From an uncultured Clostridia bacterium (GTDB taxonomy: Bacteria > Bacillota > Clostridia > Christensenellales > CAG-138), in NCBI GenBank assembly GCA_946183765.1, contig CAMHDC010000032.1, positions 1-9,077 of the forward strand: a stretch of DNA of 9,077 nt, written 5' to 3'. Made by a program: the position numbers and the translations under genes. Below the pieces are notes generated by a model. The model was not told the DNA's origin. It saw nothing but the letters and a program-made list of their open reading frames with translations, and did not search any database. Within the stretch, counting starts at the first letter, position 1. Each line of letters starts with the position of its first letter. This document shows positions 1-7,549 of this stretch, one piece after another.

Positions 1-861
1 ACCCGCCGGCAAGGCATCGTCGTGCAGCGGGGAGAAAAAAATGAACTCCGCCCCGTAGTCCGCCAGCAGGTCCAGGTTGTCCCGATACAGGAAGCAGAAG
101 GCCTGGTCTCGGGCCACGGCGATACGGGTCCGGGGCAGGGGCGGGATGGGGGGTGCCGGGGGCGCTTCCAGGGCTGGGGCCGACCCGGCCAGGGCCAGCA
201 GGCCCTCCATGTCCACGGTCCTTTCCAGCAGGGCCGCGAGAGCGTCCAGCTTCTGGCCCAAATCTTCGATCTCCCCCGGGGTCACCAACCCGAGATGCCG
301 GCTCTCCACCATAACCTCCGGGGCCCTGGGCACGTAGCCCAATGGCCGAAGCCCCAGCGCTTCCACCTGGGGTTTCAGGGCGGTGTACACGCTTTCGCTC
401 ATGCGGTTGAAAATGACGCCCCGGATGCGGCTGTCCTCCCGGAACCGGAGGAAGCCCTCCAGGGTAGCGAGGGCGGAAAGGCTCTGGCCCCGGCCGTCCA
501 CTATCAGCACCACGGGGGCGTCCAAGGCCCTGGCTACGGCATAGGAAGAGGCCCGGTCCGTGGTCGCCCCCAGGCCGTCGTAGTAGCCCATGACGCCTTC
601 GATAAGGCTTATTTCCGCCCCGGCGGCATGGCGGCAAAAAAGCTGTCGAAGCTGATCTGCGGGGGTGAAGAACAAGTCCAGCGTCCCCGAGGGCACGCCC
701 ACCACGGTCTCATGGAACAGGGGGTCGATGAAGTCCGGCCCGCATTTGAAGGCCCGGACCGCCTTGCCCCGGTTTTTGAGCGCCCGCAGCAGGCCGCAGA
801 CGACGGTGGTTTTGCCGCTGCCCGAAGAGGGCGCGGCGAACAGCAGGCGGGGGCTATTCAT
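1..861 (-). CDS. cbiA: Cobyrinate a,c-diamide synthase, N-terminal 287 residues (3' end beyond window)
   Basis: This enzyme uses ATP and glutamine to amidate the a and c side chains of cob(II)yrinate. The frame is open from the ATG at 861 to base 1 with no stop, so it is cut only by the window edge; about 160-170 residues of a usual 450-460 are missing. Visible parts are an ATP-binding synthetase domain (about residues 5-225) with a P-loop APSSGSGKTT (10-19, Lys17), FKCGPDFIDP (38-47) and EGVMGYYDG (88-96). A proline-rich linker follows (about 229-243). Then comes the start of the glutamine amidotransferase-like domain, with AVARDQAFCF (248-257) and FFSPLHDDALP (275-285). The catalytic cysteine of that domain would lie outside the window. 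AGGGAGG at 870-876, 8 nt upstream, supports the start. The gene overlaps the stop of the cbiJET fusion by 8 nt (ATGAATAG). A cobB/hydrogenobyrinate relative is the only alternative, and the cbi context argues against it. Confidence 0.96.
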   Translation of the reverse strand, partial: MNSPRLLFAAPSSGSGKTTVVCGLLRALKNRGKAVRAFKCGPDFIDPLFHETVVGVPSGTLDLFFTPADQLRQLFCRHAAGAEISLIEGVMGYYDGLGATTDRASSYAVARALDAPVVLIVDGRGQSLSALATLEGFLRFREDSRIRGVIFNRMSESVYTALKPQVEALGLRPLGYVPRAPEVMVESRHLGLVTPGEIEDLGQKLDALAALLERTVDMEGLLALAGSAPALEAPPAPPIPPLPRTRIAVARDQAFCFLYRDNLDLLADYGAEFIFFSPLHDDALPAG

Positions 862-2836
862 CCGGCTGCCCTCCCTGACAGGAGAAGAGGTACACCGGGT
901 TCTGGGCGGTCATCAGGTGATATCCGCCCGCCTTTCGGCTCCGGGACACGGAAAGCTCCACGATCTCCACGTCCTTCACCGGCAGAATCTTCACGGCGTC
1001 CAGCGCCGCGGCGAAGGTTTCCGCCGTCACCGTGTTCACCACGATCCGAACGGCGGGATTCCTTTCGAGGGCCAGGGCCATGATCTCTTTCAGCTCCCCG
1101 CCGCTGCCGCCGATAAACACGTGGGTGGGGGCGGGCAAATCCCGCAGGGCGTCCGGGGCGGTCCCCTGGATCACTGTGACGTTGGTGACACCCAGATGCC
1201 TCTTGTTCTGCTCGATGAGAGCGCAGGCCTCGGGCTTTCGCTCGACGGCGTAGATTTGGCCGTCCTCACAAACCTCCGCCATCTCCAGGGAGACGGAGCC
1301 GGTGCCGGCCCCCACGTCCCAGCAGAGGGCGCTTTTCGTCAGGCGGAGCTTACTGAGGGTCACGGCTCGGACCTCGGATTTGGTCATGGGCACCTCGGTC
1401 CGGATAAAATCCACGTCGGGGCGACCCTGGGTCAGGACGGCGTGCGCCGCGTCCGGATTCTCCACCAGCACCAGGGCCAACGGTGCGAAGGTCTGCGCCG
1501 CCAATTGGGCGGCGGCGCCGCGCACGATGCGCTCCTCGGGATAGGACAGGTTTTCGCCTACCGTCACGGGCAGATGGCCCAGGCCGTTGTCCGCCAGGGC
1601 GGTCAGCAGGTCCGCCACGCCCCGGTCCCCGCCCACCAACACGATGGTCTTGGGGGATCGGCGGATCTTCGTCACATAGTTGCAGGTTCGGCCGTGGGCG
1701 GAGAGGAGCAGGGCGTCGTCCCAGCTTACGCCCGCCTTGGCGGCGAAACAGGATATGGAGGAGATGCCGGGCAAAACCGCGGGCTCCAGGTCCCGGATCA
1801 AAGGCAGCAGGCCCTTGGTCCCGCTGTAAAAGCCCGTGTCCCCGGACATGGCCACCACGATCTTTTCCGCGGCGGACGTCCGAAGGATCTCCTCGATCTC
1901 CCGGGCGGCCACGGCGTTTTTCACAGGCTTGCCGAAGGCGCTGAGGGCGTCCGTCACCCGCTTGGCTCCCACGATCAGGTCCGCCTCCCGGCAGGCCTTT
2001 TCGGCAGCCCGGATCAGGGTGCCCGCATCCCCCATGCCCACGCCCAATATGGTGATACGCTTTTTCGTGTCCGCCGCCCAGCCGCAGCGCTTCGCCAGCA
2101 GCCGAAGGCACTCGTCCACGCCGATCCCGGTCTCTAAAAGAGGCCGGCGGACGATTACGGGCGTGACGCCGCAGGCCTTGGCGGCCTGTATCTTCTCCCC
2201 GAAGCCTCCCGCCGCGCCGGTGTCCTTGGTGACGAGATACCGGCAGTCCAGCATCCGCAGCATGGCCTCGTTGACGGCTTCGGTGAAGGGCCCCTGCATG
2301 CAGATGAGGCGGCTCCCCGTAAAGCCCAGGCGAAAGGCGACCTCCACGGAGGCGGGCAGGGGCAGCACCCGGGCGAAGAGCCGGTTTTGCCAATCGTTCA
2401 CGGCAGTATACCGGGCCAGCTCCTTGCTGCCCACGGTCAGAAGCACGTTCCCCTCCGTCGCGTTGAGATAGTCCACGGCCCCCTGGGTGTCGTTCACCAG
2501 GACGCAGCCCGTCAAATCCTCGTGGTCCTCCCGGCGCAGGACGCGCAGATACGCCACGCCCGCCTGCTCTGAGACCGCTTTCAGGGTCTTCGTGACCTCC
2601 GCGGCGTAGGGATGGGTGGCGTCGATCACCAGCTCCGCCCCCGTGTCCCGGATCAGGGCGGCGATCCCGTCCCCGTCCTTGCGGCCCGAGATCACGCGCA
2701 CGTTGTCCGCCCCTTCGATCAGCGTCTCCCCGTAGGCCGTGGCCACGCTGACAGTCAAATCTATCTCCTTCCCCCGGCACCCTTCGGCGATCTGCCGCCC
2801 TTCGGTGGTGCCCGCAAACAGCAGCACTTTAGTCAT
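854..2836 (-). CDS. cbiJET: Trifunctional CbiJ-CbiE-CbiT fusion: precorrin-6A reductase and precorrin-6B C5,15-methyltransferase/decarboxylase
   Basis: This 660-residue chain joins three enzymes of consecutive corrin steps. Residues 1 to about 252 are CbiJ/CobK, the NAD(P)H-dependent cobalt-precorrin-6A reductase, with FAGTTEGR (7-14), DATHPYAAE (72-80), GSKEL (136-140) and TKDTGAAGG (203-211). Residues about 258-470 are CbiE, the C5 methyltransferase of the tetrapyrrole methylase fold, with ILGVGMGD (263-270), SGDTGFYSG (331-339), LPGISS (355-360) and HGR (381-383). Residues about 476-650 are CbiT, the C15 methyltransferase and C12 acetate decarboxylase of the Rossmann SAM fold, with MTKSEVRA (484-491), WDVGAGTGSVSLEMA (506-520) and IGGSGG (575-580). 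All key motifs are present, so each domain looks functional, and linkers are short. CbiE-CbiT fusions are known (CobL, CbiET); the added CbiJ is the less usual part. The ATG overlaps the cbiH stop by 8 nt and has only a weak G-rich ribosome site (2844-2848). Confidence 0.96.
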   Translation of the reverse strand: MTKVLLFAGTTEGRQIAEGCRGKEIDLTVSVATAYGETLIEGADNVRVISGRKDGDGIAALIRDTGAELVIDATHPYAAEVTKTLKAVSEQAGVAYLRVLRREDHEDLTGCVLVNDTQGAVDYLNATEGNVLLTVGSKELARYTAVNDWQNRLFARVLPLPASVEVAFRLGFTGSRLICMQGPFTEAVNEAMLRMLDCRYLVTKDTGAAGGFGEKIQAAKACGVTPVIVRRPLLETGIGVDECLRLLAKRCGWAADTKKRITILGVGMGDAGTLIRAAEKACREADLIVGAKRVTDALSAFGKPVKNAVAAREIEEILRTSAAEKIVVAMSGDTGFYSGTKGLLPLIRDLEPAVLPGISSISCFAAKAGVSWDDALLLSAHGRTCNYVTKIRRSPKTIVLVGGDRGVADLLTALADNGLGHLPVTVGENLSYPEERIVRGAAAQLAAQTFAPLALVLVENPDAAHAVLTQGRPDVDFIRTEVPMTKSEVRAVTLSKLRLTKSALCWDVGAGTGSVSLEMAEVCEDGQIYAVERKPEACALIEQNKRHLGVTNVTVIQGTAPDALRDLPAPTHVFIGGSGGELKEIMALALERNPAVRIVVNTVTAETFAAALDAVKILPVKDVEIVELSVSRSRKAGGYHLMTAQNPVYLFSCQGGQPDE

Positions 2837-3560
2837 GGTCGTACCCCCGGGGCGTCACCATTTTGCCCCCGACGACCTTCGTTTGAGAGTTGCCGATAAA
2901 GACGGTGGAGAACATGTCCACCGGGGTATCCCTGAGCTCCTTCAGGGTCATGATGCGGGTGTTCTCCCCATCCCGGCCGATGTTCTGCGCCACGCCGCAG
3001 ACGGTGTCCGGGGACGCGGACATGAGGACGACGTCGCAGGCCCGGGCTAGATAGTCCTTCCGCTTGTGGCTGGAGGGGTTGTAGAGGCAGAGGACGAAGT
3101 CCGCCGCAGCAGCTGCCCTGAGGCGCTTTTCGATGACGGCCCAGGGGGTCATGAGGTCGCTCAGGCTGATCACGGCGAAGTCGTGCATGAGGGGCGCCCC
3201 CAGTATGGCCGCCCCGCTGAGGACCGCGGACACGCCGGGGATCGTCTCCACCGCCACGCCGGGATAGTTCGCCGCCAGCTCCTCGCAAAGGCCGCTCATG
3301 CCGTAGACCCCCGGATCGCCGCTGCAGACCATGGCCACGGTCTTGCCCTTCGCCGCCTCGCTAAGCGCCAGCTCCACCCGCTCCACCTCCCGGCGCATGG
3401 GGGTGGTCAAAAAGGCCTTGCCCGGAAAATGCTCCTTCACCAGGTCCACGTAGACCGTGTAGCCCACGATCACGTCGCTCTCCTCCAGGGCCCGGACCGC
3501 CTCGCAGGTCATGCCCTCCATCTTGCCGGGGCCGATGCCCACCACGTACAGTTTACTCAA
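2829..3560 (-). CDS. cbiH: Cobalt-precorrin-3B C17-methyltransferase
   Basis: CbiH methylates C17 with S-adenosylmethionine and drives the ring contraction that gives cobalt-precorrin-4. The 243 residues match the single-domain form. Tetrapyrrole methylase motifs run in order: VVGIGPG (6-12), GYTVYVDL (33-40), SGDPGVYGM (80-88), IPGVSAVLSGAA (107-118), HDFAVISLSDLMTPW (126-140), LYNPSSHKR (159-167), GNSQTK (223-228) and TPRGY (236-240). The last four are typical of CbiH/CobJ rather than of other methylases in the pathway. The start is TTG. The first in-frame ATG (Met14) would delete the N-terminal glycine loop, and a GGAGGAGG site sits about 10 nt before the TTG. It overlaps cbiG by 8 nt upstream (TTGAGTAA) and the fusion gene by 8 nt downstream (ATGACTAA). 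The C-terminal iron-sulfur extension seen in some CbiH proteins is absent. Confidence 0.96.
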   Translation of the reverse strand: MSKLYVVGIGPGKMEGMTCEAVRALEESDVIVGYTVYVDLVKEHFPGKAFLTTPMRREVERVELALSEAAKGKTVAMVCSGDPGVYGMSGLCEELAANYPGVAVETIPGVSAVLSGAAILGAPLMHDFAVISLSDLMTPWAVIEKRLRAAAAADFVLCLYNPSSHKRKDYLARACDVVLMSASPDTVCGVAQNIGRDGENTRIMTLKELRDTPVDMFSTVFIGNSQTKVVGGKMVTPRGYDHD

Positions 3561-4581
3561 ACCGGATCGCCTCCTCCTTCTTCGCCAGAGCGAAGGTCAT
3601 GCCGTTCTCCGCGATTTTCTTTACCGCCAGCCCGCCGCGGGAGGCCAGCACCGCCGCCCGCTCGCACACAGAATCCACCCCCGTCACTTCTTTCACGAAG
3701 GCCGAGGGGGTGAAGTTCCCGGGGACGGCTTTCAGTTCCTCCGCCGAATAGGTCAGAAAGGGCAGGCCCAGCTTGTCCGCAAGGGCCGTCAGGCCCGGCT
3801 CGTCCCGCTTTAGATCGATGCTGGCCAGGGCTTTGAGCTCATAGAGCCCCACGCCGCTTTTTTCCAGGTTTCCCAGCAAAAAACTTTCCAATTCCCCTTC
3901 GCTCTTGCCCCGGCGGCACCCGAGGCCTGCCACATAACGCCGGGGGATCAGCCGCAGGGTGTGGGGGAAGGGCGCGCCCGTTCCGGCTGAAACATAGATG
4001 CCCAGCGAAGCGTCGCCCTCAGTCAGGCCCTTGGGCAGCGCGCCCTCCACCGGCAGATCGGCGCGAAAGCCCACCTTCTCCCCGGCCAGCAGGGCGGCGG
4101 ACACGGCTTTAGCTAAGGTCATGTCTTCGATATGCAGGTCGTTCGCTTTGGCGAACACGTCCACGGCGAAAAGGCCGTTCACGTCCGTGGCCGTGGTCAA
4201 AACCGGAGTGGCGGAGAGCTTGTCCGCCAGGTCCAGCGCCAACGCGTTGGCCCCGCCCAGATGCCCCGAGAGCAGGGGGATCACGAAGGTCCCCCCTTCG
4301 TCCAGCACCAGCACCGCCGGGTCCGTCCGCTTGTCTTTCACATGGGGAGCGATCGCCCGGACGGCGATGCCCGCGGCGCAGCAGAAGACGAGGGCGTCCG
4401 CCTCCCTGAACCCCAGCCCGGCCCAGTCAGACGCGGACAGGGTCAGGGGTTCGTCCCCCGCCCCGCAAAACTTGGGCAGGGCGAAGGTCCGGCACCCGTG
4501 GCCTTCGCTCTTCAAAATATCCGCCACCCGGGCGGCCAGGGCCCGGCCCCGGGCGGTGTAGGAAATGAGCCAGACGGTCAT
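3553..4581 (-). CDS. cbiG: Cobalt-precorrin-5A hydrolase
   Basis: CbiG opens the delta-lactone of cobalt-precorrin-5A and releases the two-carbon fragment as acetaldehyde, giving cobalt-precorrin-5B. It is a hallmark of the oxygen-independent pathway. The 342 residues show the N-terminal domain with FCCAAGIAVRAIAPH (66-80), a conserved IPLLSGHLGGANALA (101-115) and TTATDVNGLFAVDVFA (129-144). A variable middle region follows (about 150-205). The C-terminal CbiG/CobE-like domain has LIPRRYVAGLGCRRG (211-225) and a late VTGVDSVCERAAVL (299-312). The ATG start has AAGGAG at 4589-4594, 7 nt upstream and lying inside the end of cbiF. The gap to cbiF is 4 nt, the only junction in the window without overlap. 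It stops in TAA inside the cbiH start. The domains look complete and no key motif is missing. Confidence 0.96.
   Translation of the reverse strand: MTVWLISYTARGRALAARVADILKSEGHGCRTFALPKFCGAGDEPLTLSASDWAGLGFREADALVFCCAAGIAVRAIAPHVKDKRTDPAVLVLDEGGTFVIPLLSGHLGGANALALDLADKLSATPVLTTATDVNGLFAVDVFAKANDLHIEDMTLAKAVSAALLAGEKVGFRADLPVEGALPKGLTEGDASLGIYVSAGTGAPFPHTLRLIPRRYVAGLGCRRGKSEGELESFLLGNLEKSGVGLYELKALASIDLKRDEPGLTALADKLGLPFLTYSAEELKAVPGNFTPSAFVKEVTGVDSVCERAAVLASRGGLAVKKIAENGMTFALAKKEEAIRFE
3571..3578 (-). promoter_or_regulatory. Ribosome binding site deciding the TTG start of cbiH
   Basis: AGGAGGAG, a very strong anti-Shine-Dalgarno match, ends 10 nt before the TTG at 3560 and lies within the coding end of cbiG. 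The strength may offset the weak TTG codon. The next ATG in frame is about 50 nt from this site, too far to use it. Confidence 0.7.
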
Positions 4582-4585
4582 GGGA

Positions 4586-5344
4586 TCACTCCTTGGCGGG
4601 TCGGTATTCCGTGGAAAAGGCGGGATCGTAGAGCTTGGAGCGGGCGTAGCCGCTTTGCTTCACCGCGTCCCCCACGACGATCAGGGCGATCCTGGAGATG
4701 CCGTTCTCTTGGGCGCATTGGGCCAGCGTCCCCACCGTGCAGAGGCAGGTCTTCTCGTCCGGCCAGCTGGCCTTGTAGACGATGGCCGCCGGGGTGTCCT
4801 CCCCATAGCCGCCCGCCAGCAGCTCCGCCTGGGTCTGCTCTGCCAGCCCTGCGCTCAAAAACAGGACCATGGTGGCCCCGTGGGCGGCGAAGGAACGGAC
4901 GCTCTCCCGCTCCGGCACGGGCGTCCGCCCCGCCATGCGGGTGATGACGACGCTCTGGGAGATGCCCGGCAGGGTATACTCCATCTTCAGCGCCGCCGCC
5001 GCCCCGGAAAAGGCGCTGACGCCGGGACAGTAATCGTAAGCGATGCCCCTTTTGTCCAATTCGTCCATCTGCTCCCGGATCGCCCCGTAGAGACAGGGAT
5101 CGCCGGTGTGGAGCCGCACGGTGTCCCGGCCCGCGGCCTCCGCCTCGTACATGACGGCCAGCACCTCCTCCAGGGTCATCCTGGCGCTGTCGTAGACCCG
5201 GCAGCTTTCCTTTTTATATTCGAGCAGCGCCGGGTTCACCAGGGAACCGGCGTAAATGATGACGTCCGCCCGCTCCAGCAGGGCTTTGCCCCGCAGGGTG
5301 ATCAGGTCCGCCGCCCCGCAGCCTGCGCCTACAAAATGGATCAT
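4586..5344 (-). CDS. cbiF: Cobalt-precorrin-4 C11-methyltransferase
   Basis: CbiF transfers a methyl group from S-adenosylmethionine to C11 of cobalt-precorrin-4, giving cobalt-precorrin-5A. The 252 residues fit the family length. Motifs are FVGAGCGAADLITLRG (4-19), YAGSLVNPALL (31-41), LHTGDPCLYGAIREQ (78-92), CPGVSAFSGAAAALK (106-120) and TRMAGRTPVPERE (135-147); the last is characteristic of CbiF/CobM. The frame stays open upstream to a GTG at 5407. I chose the ATG at 5344 because the family begins at the beta strand before VGAGCG, a good AAGGAG lies 8 nt upstream, and the ATG overlaps the cbiD stop as ATGA. The next gene, cbiG, acts on its product, which fits the order of the pathway. Confidence 0.96.
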   Translation of the reverse strand: MIHFVGAGCGAADLITLRGKALLERADVIIYAGSLVNPALLEYKKESCRVYDSARMTLEEVLAVMYEAEAAGRDTVRLHTGDPCLYGAIREQMDELDKRGIAYDYCPGVSAFSGAAAALKMEYTLPGISQSVVITRMAGRTPVPERESVRSFAAHGATMVLFLSAGLAEQTQAELLAGGYGEDTPAAIVYKASWPDEKTCLCTVGTLAQCAQENGISRIALIVVGDAVKQSGYARSKLYDPAFSTEYRPAKE

Positions 5345-6504
5345 AGCTCCTTCTCCTTTTCGTTCAAACTCGTTTTCAGCCATTCCTGTGCCGCAGCCGT
5401 GGCGCACAGCGGCCCATAGCCGTCCGAGAACACCAGCACGCCCACGGTCAAAAGCCCTTTCACCCGGGCGTTCACATATAGGTCGATCCGCCGGGCCATA
5501 CTCTCCATGGCCGCGTCCAGCAACCCCTTCTCCCGCAAAATGCGCAGCATCCCGTCGGTGGTGACGCAGTCGAGGATGGCCCGGGCTGTGTCCCCGTCGG
5601 CGCCGGCCCTGAGGGCGCAGGCGGCCATCAGCTCCGCCCGGCCGTCCCCCTCCCGGGAATGGGTGTTCATGATGCCGCCGGAAAGCTTGACGAGCTTCCC
5701 GATATGGCCCGCCAGCAGCACTTCGGCGAAGCCCGCCTCCGCCGCCGCGTCCAGGGCGCGGCCCACGTAGTTGGAGATCTTGACGATCCGCTCCTCCGAA
5801 ACGCCCATGGTGTCCCGCAGAAAGTCCAAACCGTAGTTGCCGGGGGCCAGAATCAGCCGTTTTTCCCCCAGCGCCCTGCGCTGCCGTATCTCCAGGCGGA
5901 TGCTGTCGACGAGAGCCTCCTCGCTCATGGGCTCCACGATGCCGCTGGTGCCCAATATGGAGATGCCCCCCACGATGCCCAGCCTCGGGTTGAAAGTCTT
6001 CGCCGCCAGGGCCGCGCCCTCGGGGACGGAGATCACCGCGTCGATGCCCGCCACGGCCTCCGTTTCTTCCAAAGCCTCGCCGACGGCCTGTTCGATCATG
6101 GCCCGGGGACCGGGGTTGATGGCCGCCGCACCCACGGGCACCTTGAGGCCGGGCTTGGTCACCCGGCCCACGCCCTCGCCGCCGTCGATATGGACGCCGG
6201 GGGCAGCGGAAACGGATACCGTCGCCGCGATCAGCGCCCCGTCCGTCACGTCCGGGTCGTCGCCGCTGAACTTGCGGACGGCGCAGCGGGCTGTGTCCCC
6301 CGCCCGAGCCGCTTCCTCCACGGGCAGCGTGAGGTCGATGCCCTTGGGGGTGTGTATCCTGACCGCCGCGGGAGCCCGGCCCGTGAGCAGCAGCAAGGTC
6401 GCCGCCTTGGCCGCCGCCGCCGCGCAGGTGCCGGTGGTGTAGCCGTAGCGGAGTTTTTTCCCGTCCACCAGGGCGTAATGGCCCTCTATACCCGTTTCAA
6501 ACAC
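5341..6504 (-). CDS. cbiD: Cobalt-precorrin-5B C1-methyltransferase
   Basis: CbiD methylates C1 of cobalt-precorrin-5B with S-adenosylmethionine, giving cobalt-precorrin-6A, the substrate of CbiJ. It belongs to its own family, unrelated in fold to the CbiF/H/E methylases, and marks the anaerobic pathway. The 387 residues carry RYGYTTGTCAAAAAKAA (19-35), FSGDDPDVTDG (79-89), GEGVGRVTKPGL (109-120), NPRLGIVGGISILGTSGI (172-189), GNYG (222-225) and GHIGKLVKLSGGIMNTHS (266-283). The start is GTG (bases 6502-6504), supported by GGAGGA 8 nt upstream; it overlaps the end of cobD by 8 nt (GTGTTTGA). The stop is TGA within the ATGA shared with cbiF. The last 12 or so residues are charged and not conserved in the family as I know it. 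Confidence 0.97.
   Translation of the reverse strand: MFETGIEGHYALVDGKKLRYGYTTGTCAAAAAKAATLLLLTGRAPAAVRIHTPKGIDLTLPVEEAARAGDTARCAVRKFSGDDPDVTDGALIAATVSVSAAPGVHIDGGEGVGRVTKPGLKVPVGAAAINPGPRAMIEQAVGEALEETEAVAGIDAVISVPEGAALAAKTFNPRLGIVGGISILGTSGIVEPMSEEALVDSIRLEIRQRRALGEKRLILAPGNYGLDFLRDTMGVSEERIVKISNYVGRALDAAAEAGFAEVLLAGHIGKLVKLSGGIMNTHSREGDGRAELMAACALRAGADGDTARAILDCVTTDGMLRILREKGLLDAAMESMARRIDLYVNARVKGLLTVGVLVFSDGYGPLCATAAAQEWLKTSLNEKEKEL
5353..5358 (-). promoter_or_regulatory. Ribosome binding site deciding the ATG start of cbiF
   Basis: AAGGAG lies 8 nt before the ATG at 5344. A second AAGGAG copy at 5347-5352 is only 2 nt from the ATG and so is less likely to be used. The site favours the short form of cbiF over a GTG start 63 nt upstream. 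Confidence 0.75.
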
Positions 6505-7549
6505 CCAGCGCTTCCTCCATGATCTGTATGAGTTCCCCGTTCTCCGCCCGGGTGCGGACGGCGATACGGCAGTCCCCGGGCCCGAGGCCCCGATAGTTCG
6601 AGCAGTCCCGGATCAGCACGCCCCGGTTAAGCAGCGTTTCCTGCAGGCCGGGTGCCCCGGAAAAGAACAGAAAGTTGGCGTCCCCCGGCAGGACGGCGAA
6701 GCCCAGGCGGGTCAGCTGTTCCGCCAGATAGGGCTTCTCCTCCCGGAACAGCGCCCGGGCGTTCTCCGGCCACGCGGGACAATCCAGGGCCGCCAGCCCC
6801 GCTGCCTGGGCGGGGGCGGACACGTTCCAAGGCTGGGTAAGGCGGCACATCCGAAGGAGCATATCCCGGTTCCTGCAGAGGCCGTACCCCAGGCGCAGCC
6901 CCGCCATGCCGTAGGCCTTGGTGAAGGCCCGCAGAAGGAACACCCGATCCTCCGGCTGCAGGCAGCTTGCCAGGGAGAAAGCCTTGTCCCCATCGGTGAG
7001 CTCAAGGAAGCATTCGTCCAGGAACAGCCAGGTCCCCGTCTTTCGGCACCGGTCCAAAAGCTTCAGCAGCAGCCCCTTCTCCACGGACCGGCCCGTGGGG
7101 TTGTTGGGGGAGCAGAGCACGATCAGCTCCACCCCGGGACGGACGGCGCTCAAAATATCCTCGGTCAGCAAAAAGCCGTTCTCCCGCTGCAGGGGATAGA
7201 ACGCGGGCTCGCAGCCCGCCGCCAGCAGCGCGTTCTCATAGTCTGCGAAAGAGGGGACCGGCAGCAAAGCGCTTTGGGGCTTTAGGGCCGCCGCGAAGGC
7301 GTAGATCAGTTCCGCCGCCCCGTTGCCGCAGATCACGTTCTCCCGCTGCATGCCGTTGAAGGCCGCCAGCTTCTCCCGCAGGGGCCCGCAACAGGGGTCG
7401 GGATAGGCGGAAAGGCCGTCCGCCGCCGCCCGGACCGCCGCTTTCACCGGCTCCGGCGCACCGAAGGGGTTCACGTTGGCGGAAAAGTCCAGCCGGACGG
7501 GTCGGGAATAGACGTCGCCCCCATGGACGTAGCCTCGATCCAGAATCAT
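6497..7549 (-). CDS. cobD: L-threonine-O-3-phosphate decarboxylase (PLP-dependent)
   Basis: CobD (Salmonella naming; CobC in Pseudomonas naming) decarboxylates threonine phosphate to (R)-1-amino-2-propanol phosphate, the linker that CbiB attaches to the corrin ring. The 350 residues show a fold-type I PLP enzyme: DFSANVNPFG (21-30), AYPDP (48-52), GNGAAELIYAF (75-85), LCSPNNPTGR (145-154), LFLDECFLEL (175-184, Asp178 for the PLP nitrogen) and RAFTKAYGMAGLRLGYGL (208-225, with Lys211 as the Schiff-base lysine). Histidinol-phosphate aminotransferase (HisC) is a close relative. The N-terminal SANVNPFG form and the position directly after cbiB make CobD far more likely. There is no C-terminal metal-binding extension. 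ATG start with GGGAGGGG 7 nt upstream; it shares ATGA with the cbiB stop and ends inside the cbiD start. Confidence 0.93.
   Translation of the reverse strand: MILDRGYVHGGDVYSRPVRLDFSANVNPFGAPEPVKAAVRAAADGLSAYPDPCCGPLREKLAAFNGMQRENVICGNGAAELIYAFAAALKPQSALLPVPSFADYENALLAAGCEPAFYPLQRENGFLLTEDILSAVRPGVELIVLCSPNNPTGRSVEKGLLLKLLDRCRKTGTWLFLDECFLELTDGDKAFSLASCLQPEDRVFLLRAFTKAYGMAGLRLGYGLCRNRDMLLRMCRLTQPWNVSAPAQAAGLAALDCPAWPENARALFREEKPYLAEQLTRLGFAVLPGDANFLFFSGAPGLQETLLNRGVLIRDCSNYRGLGPGDCRIAVRTRAENGELIQIMEEALGV
6513..6518 (-). promoter_or_regulatory. Ribosome binding site deciding the GTG start of cbiD
   Basis: GGAGGA lies 8 nt before the GTG at 6504 and inside the last codons of cobD. It supports the GTG as the start, since no ATG at this position would give the full conserved N terminus. 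Confidence 0.75.

Noticed and set aside
22..1083. Long plus-strand open frame (353 codons) opposite cbiA
   Set aside because: It is antisense to a fully conserved cbiA frame; its composition (Gly, Arg, Pro, His, Gln rich) is typical of a shadow frame in GC-rich DNA and shows no domain.
665..2137. 490-codon plus-strand open frame opposite cbiA and cbiJET
   Set aside because: Low-complexity, Gly/His/Gln-rich product with no recognisable motif; it runs across a gene boundary on the other strand, as expected of a chance frame.
1350..2780. 476-codon minus-strand frame inside cbiJET in another register
   Set aside because: Arg/Gly/Pro-rich shadow of the fusion gene; the true frame has all CbiJ, CbiE and CbiT motifs.
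5345..5407. 21-residue N-terminal extension of cbiF from a GTG
   Set aside because: It precedes the conserved beginning of the family and overlaps cbiD by far more than other junctions; the ATG at 5344 fits better.
4132..6522. Further plus-strand frames (4132-4944, 4565-5419, 5659-6522)
   Set aside because: All lie opposite strongly conserved cbi genes, have biased Arg/Gly/Pro/His composition and no family features.
6497..7549. Histidinol-phosphate aminotransferase (hisC) as the identity of this gene
   Set aside because: The fold is shared, but the gene lies between cbiB and cbiD in a B12 operon with coupled starts, and CbiB needs the CobD product.
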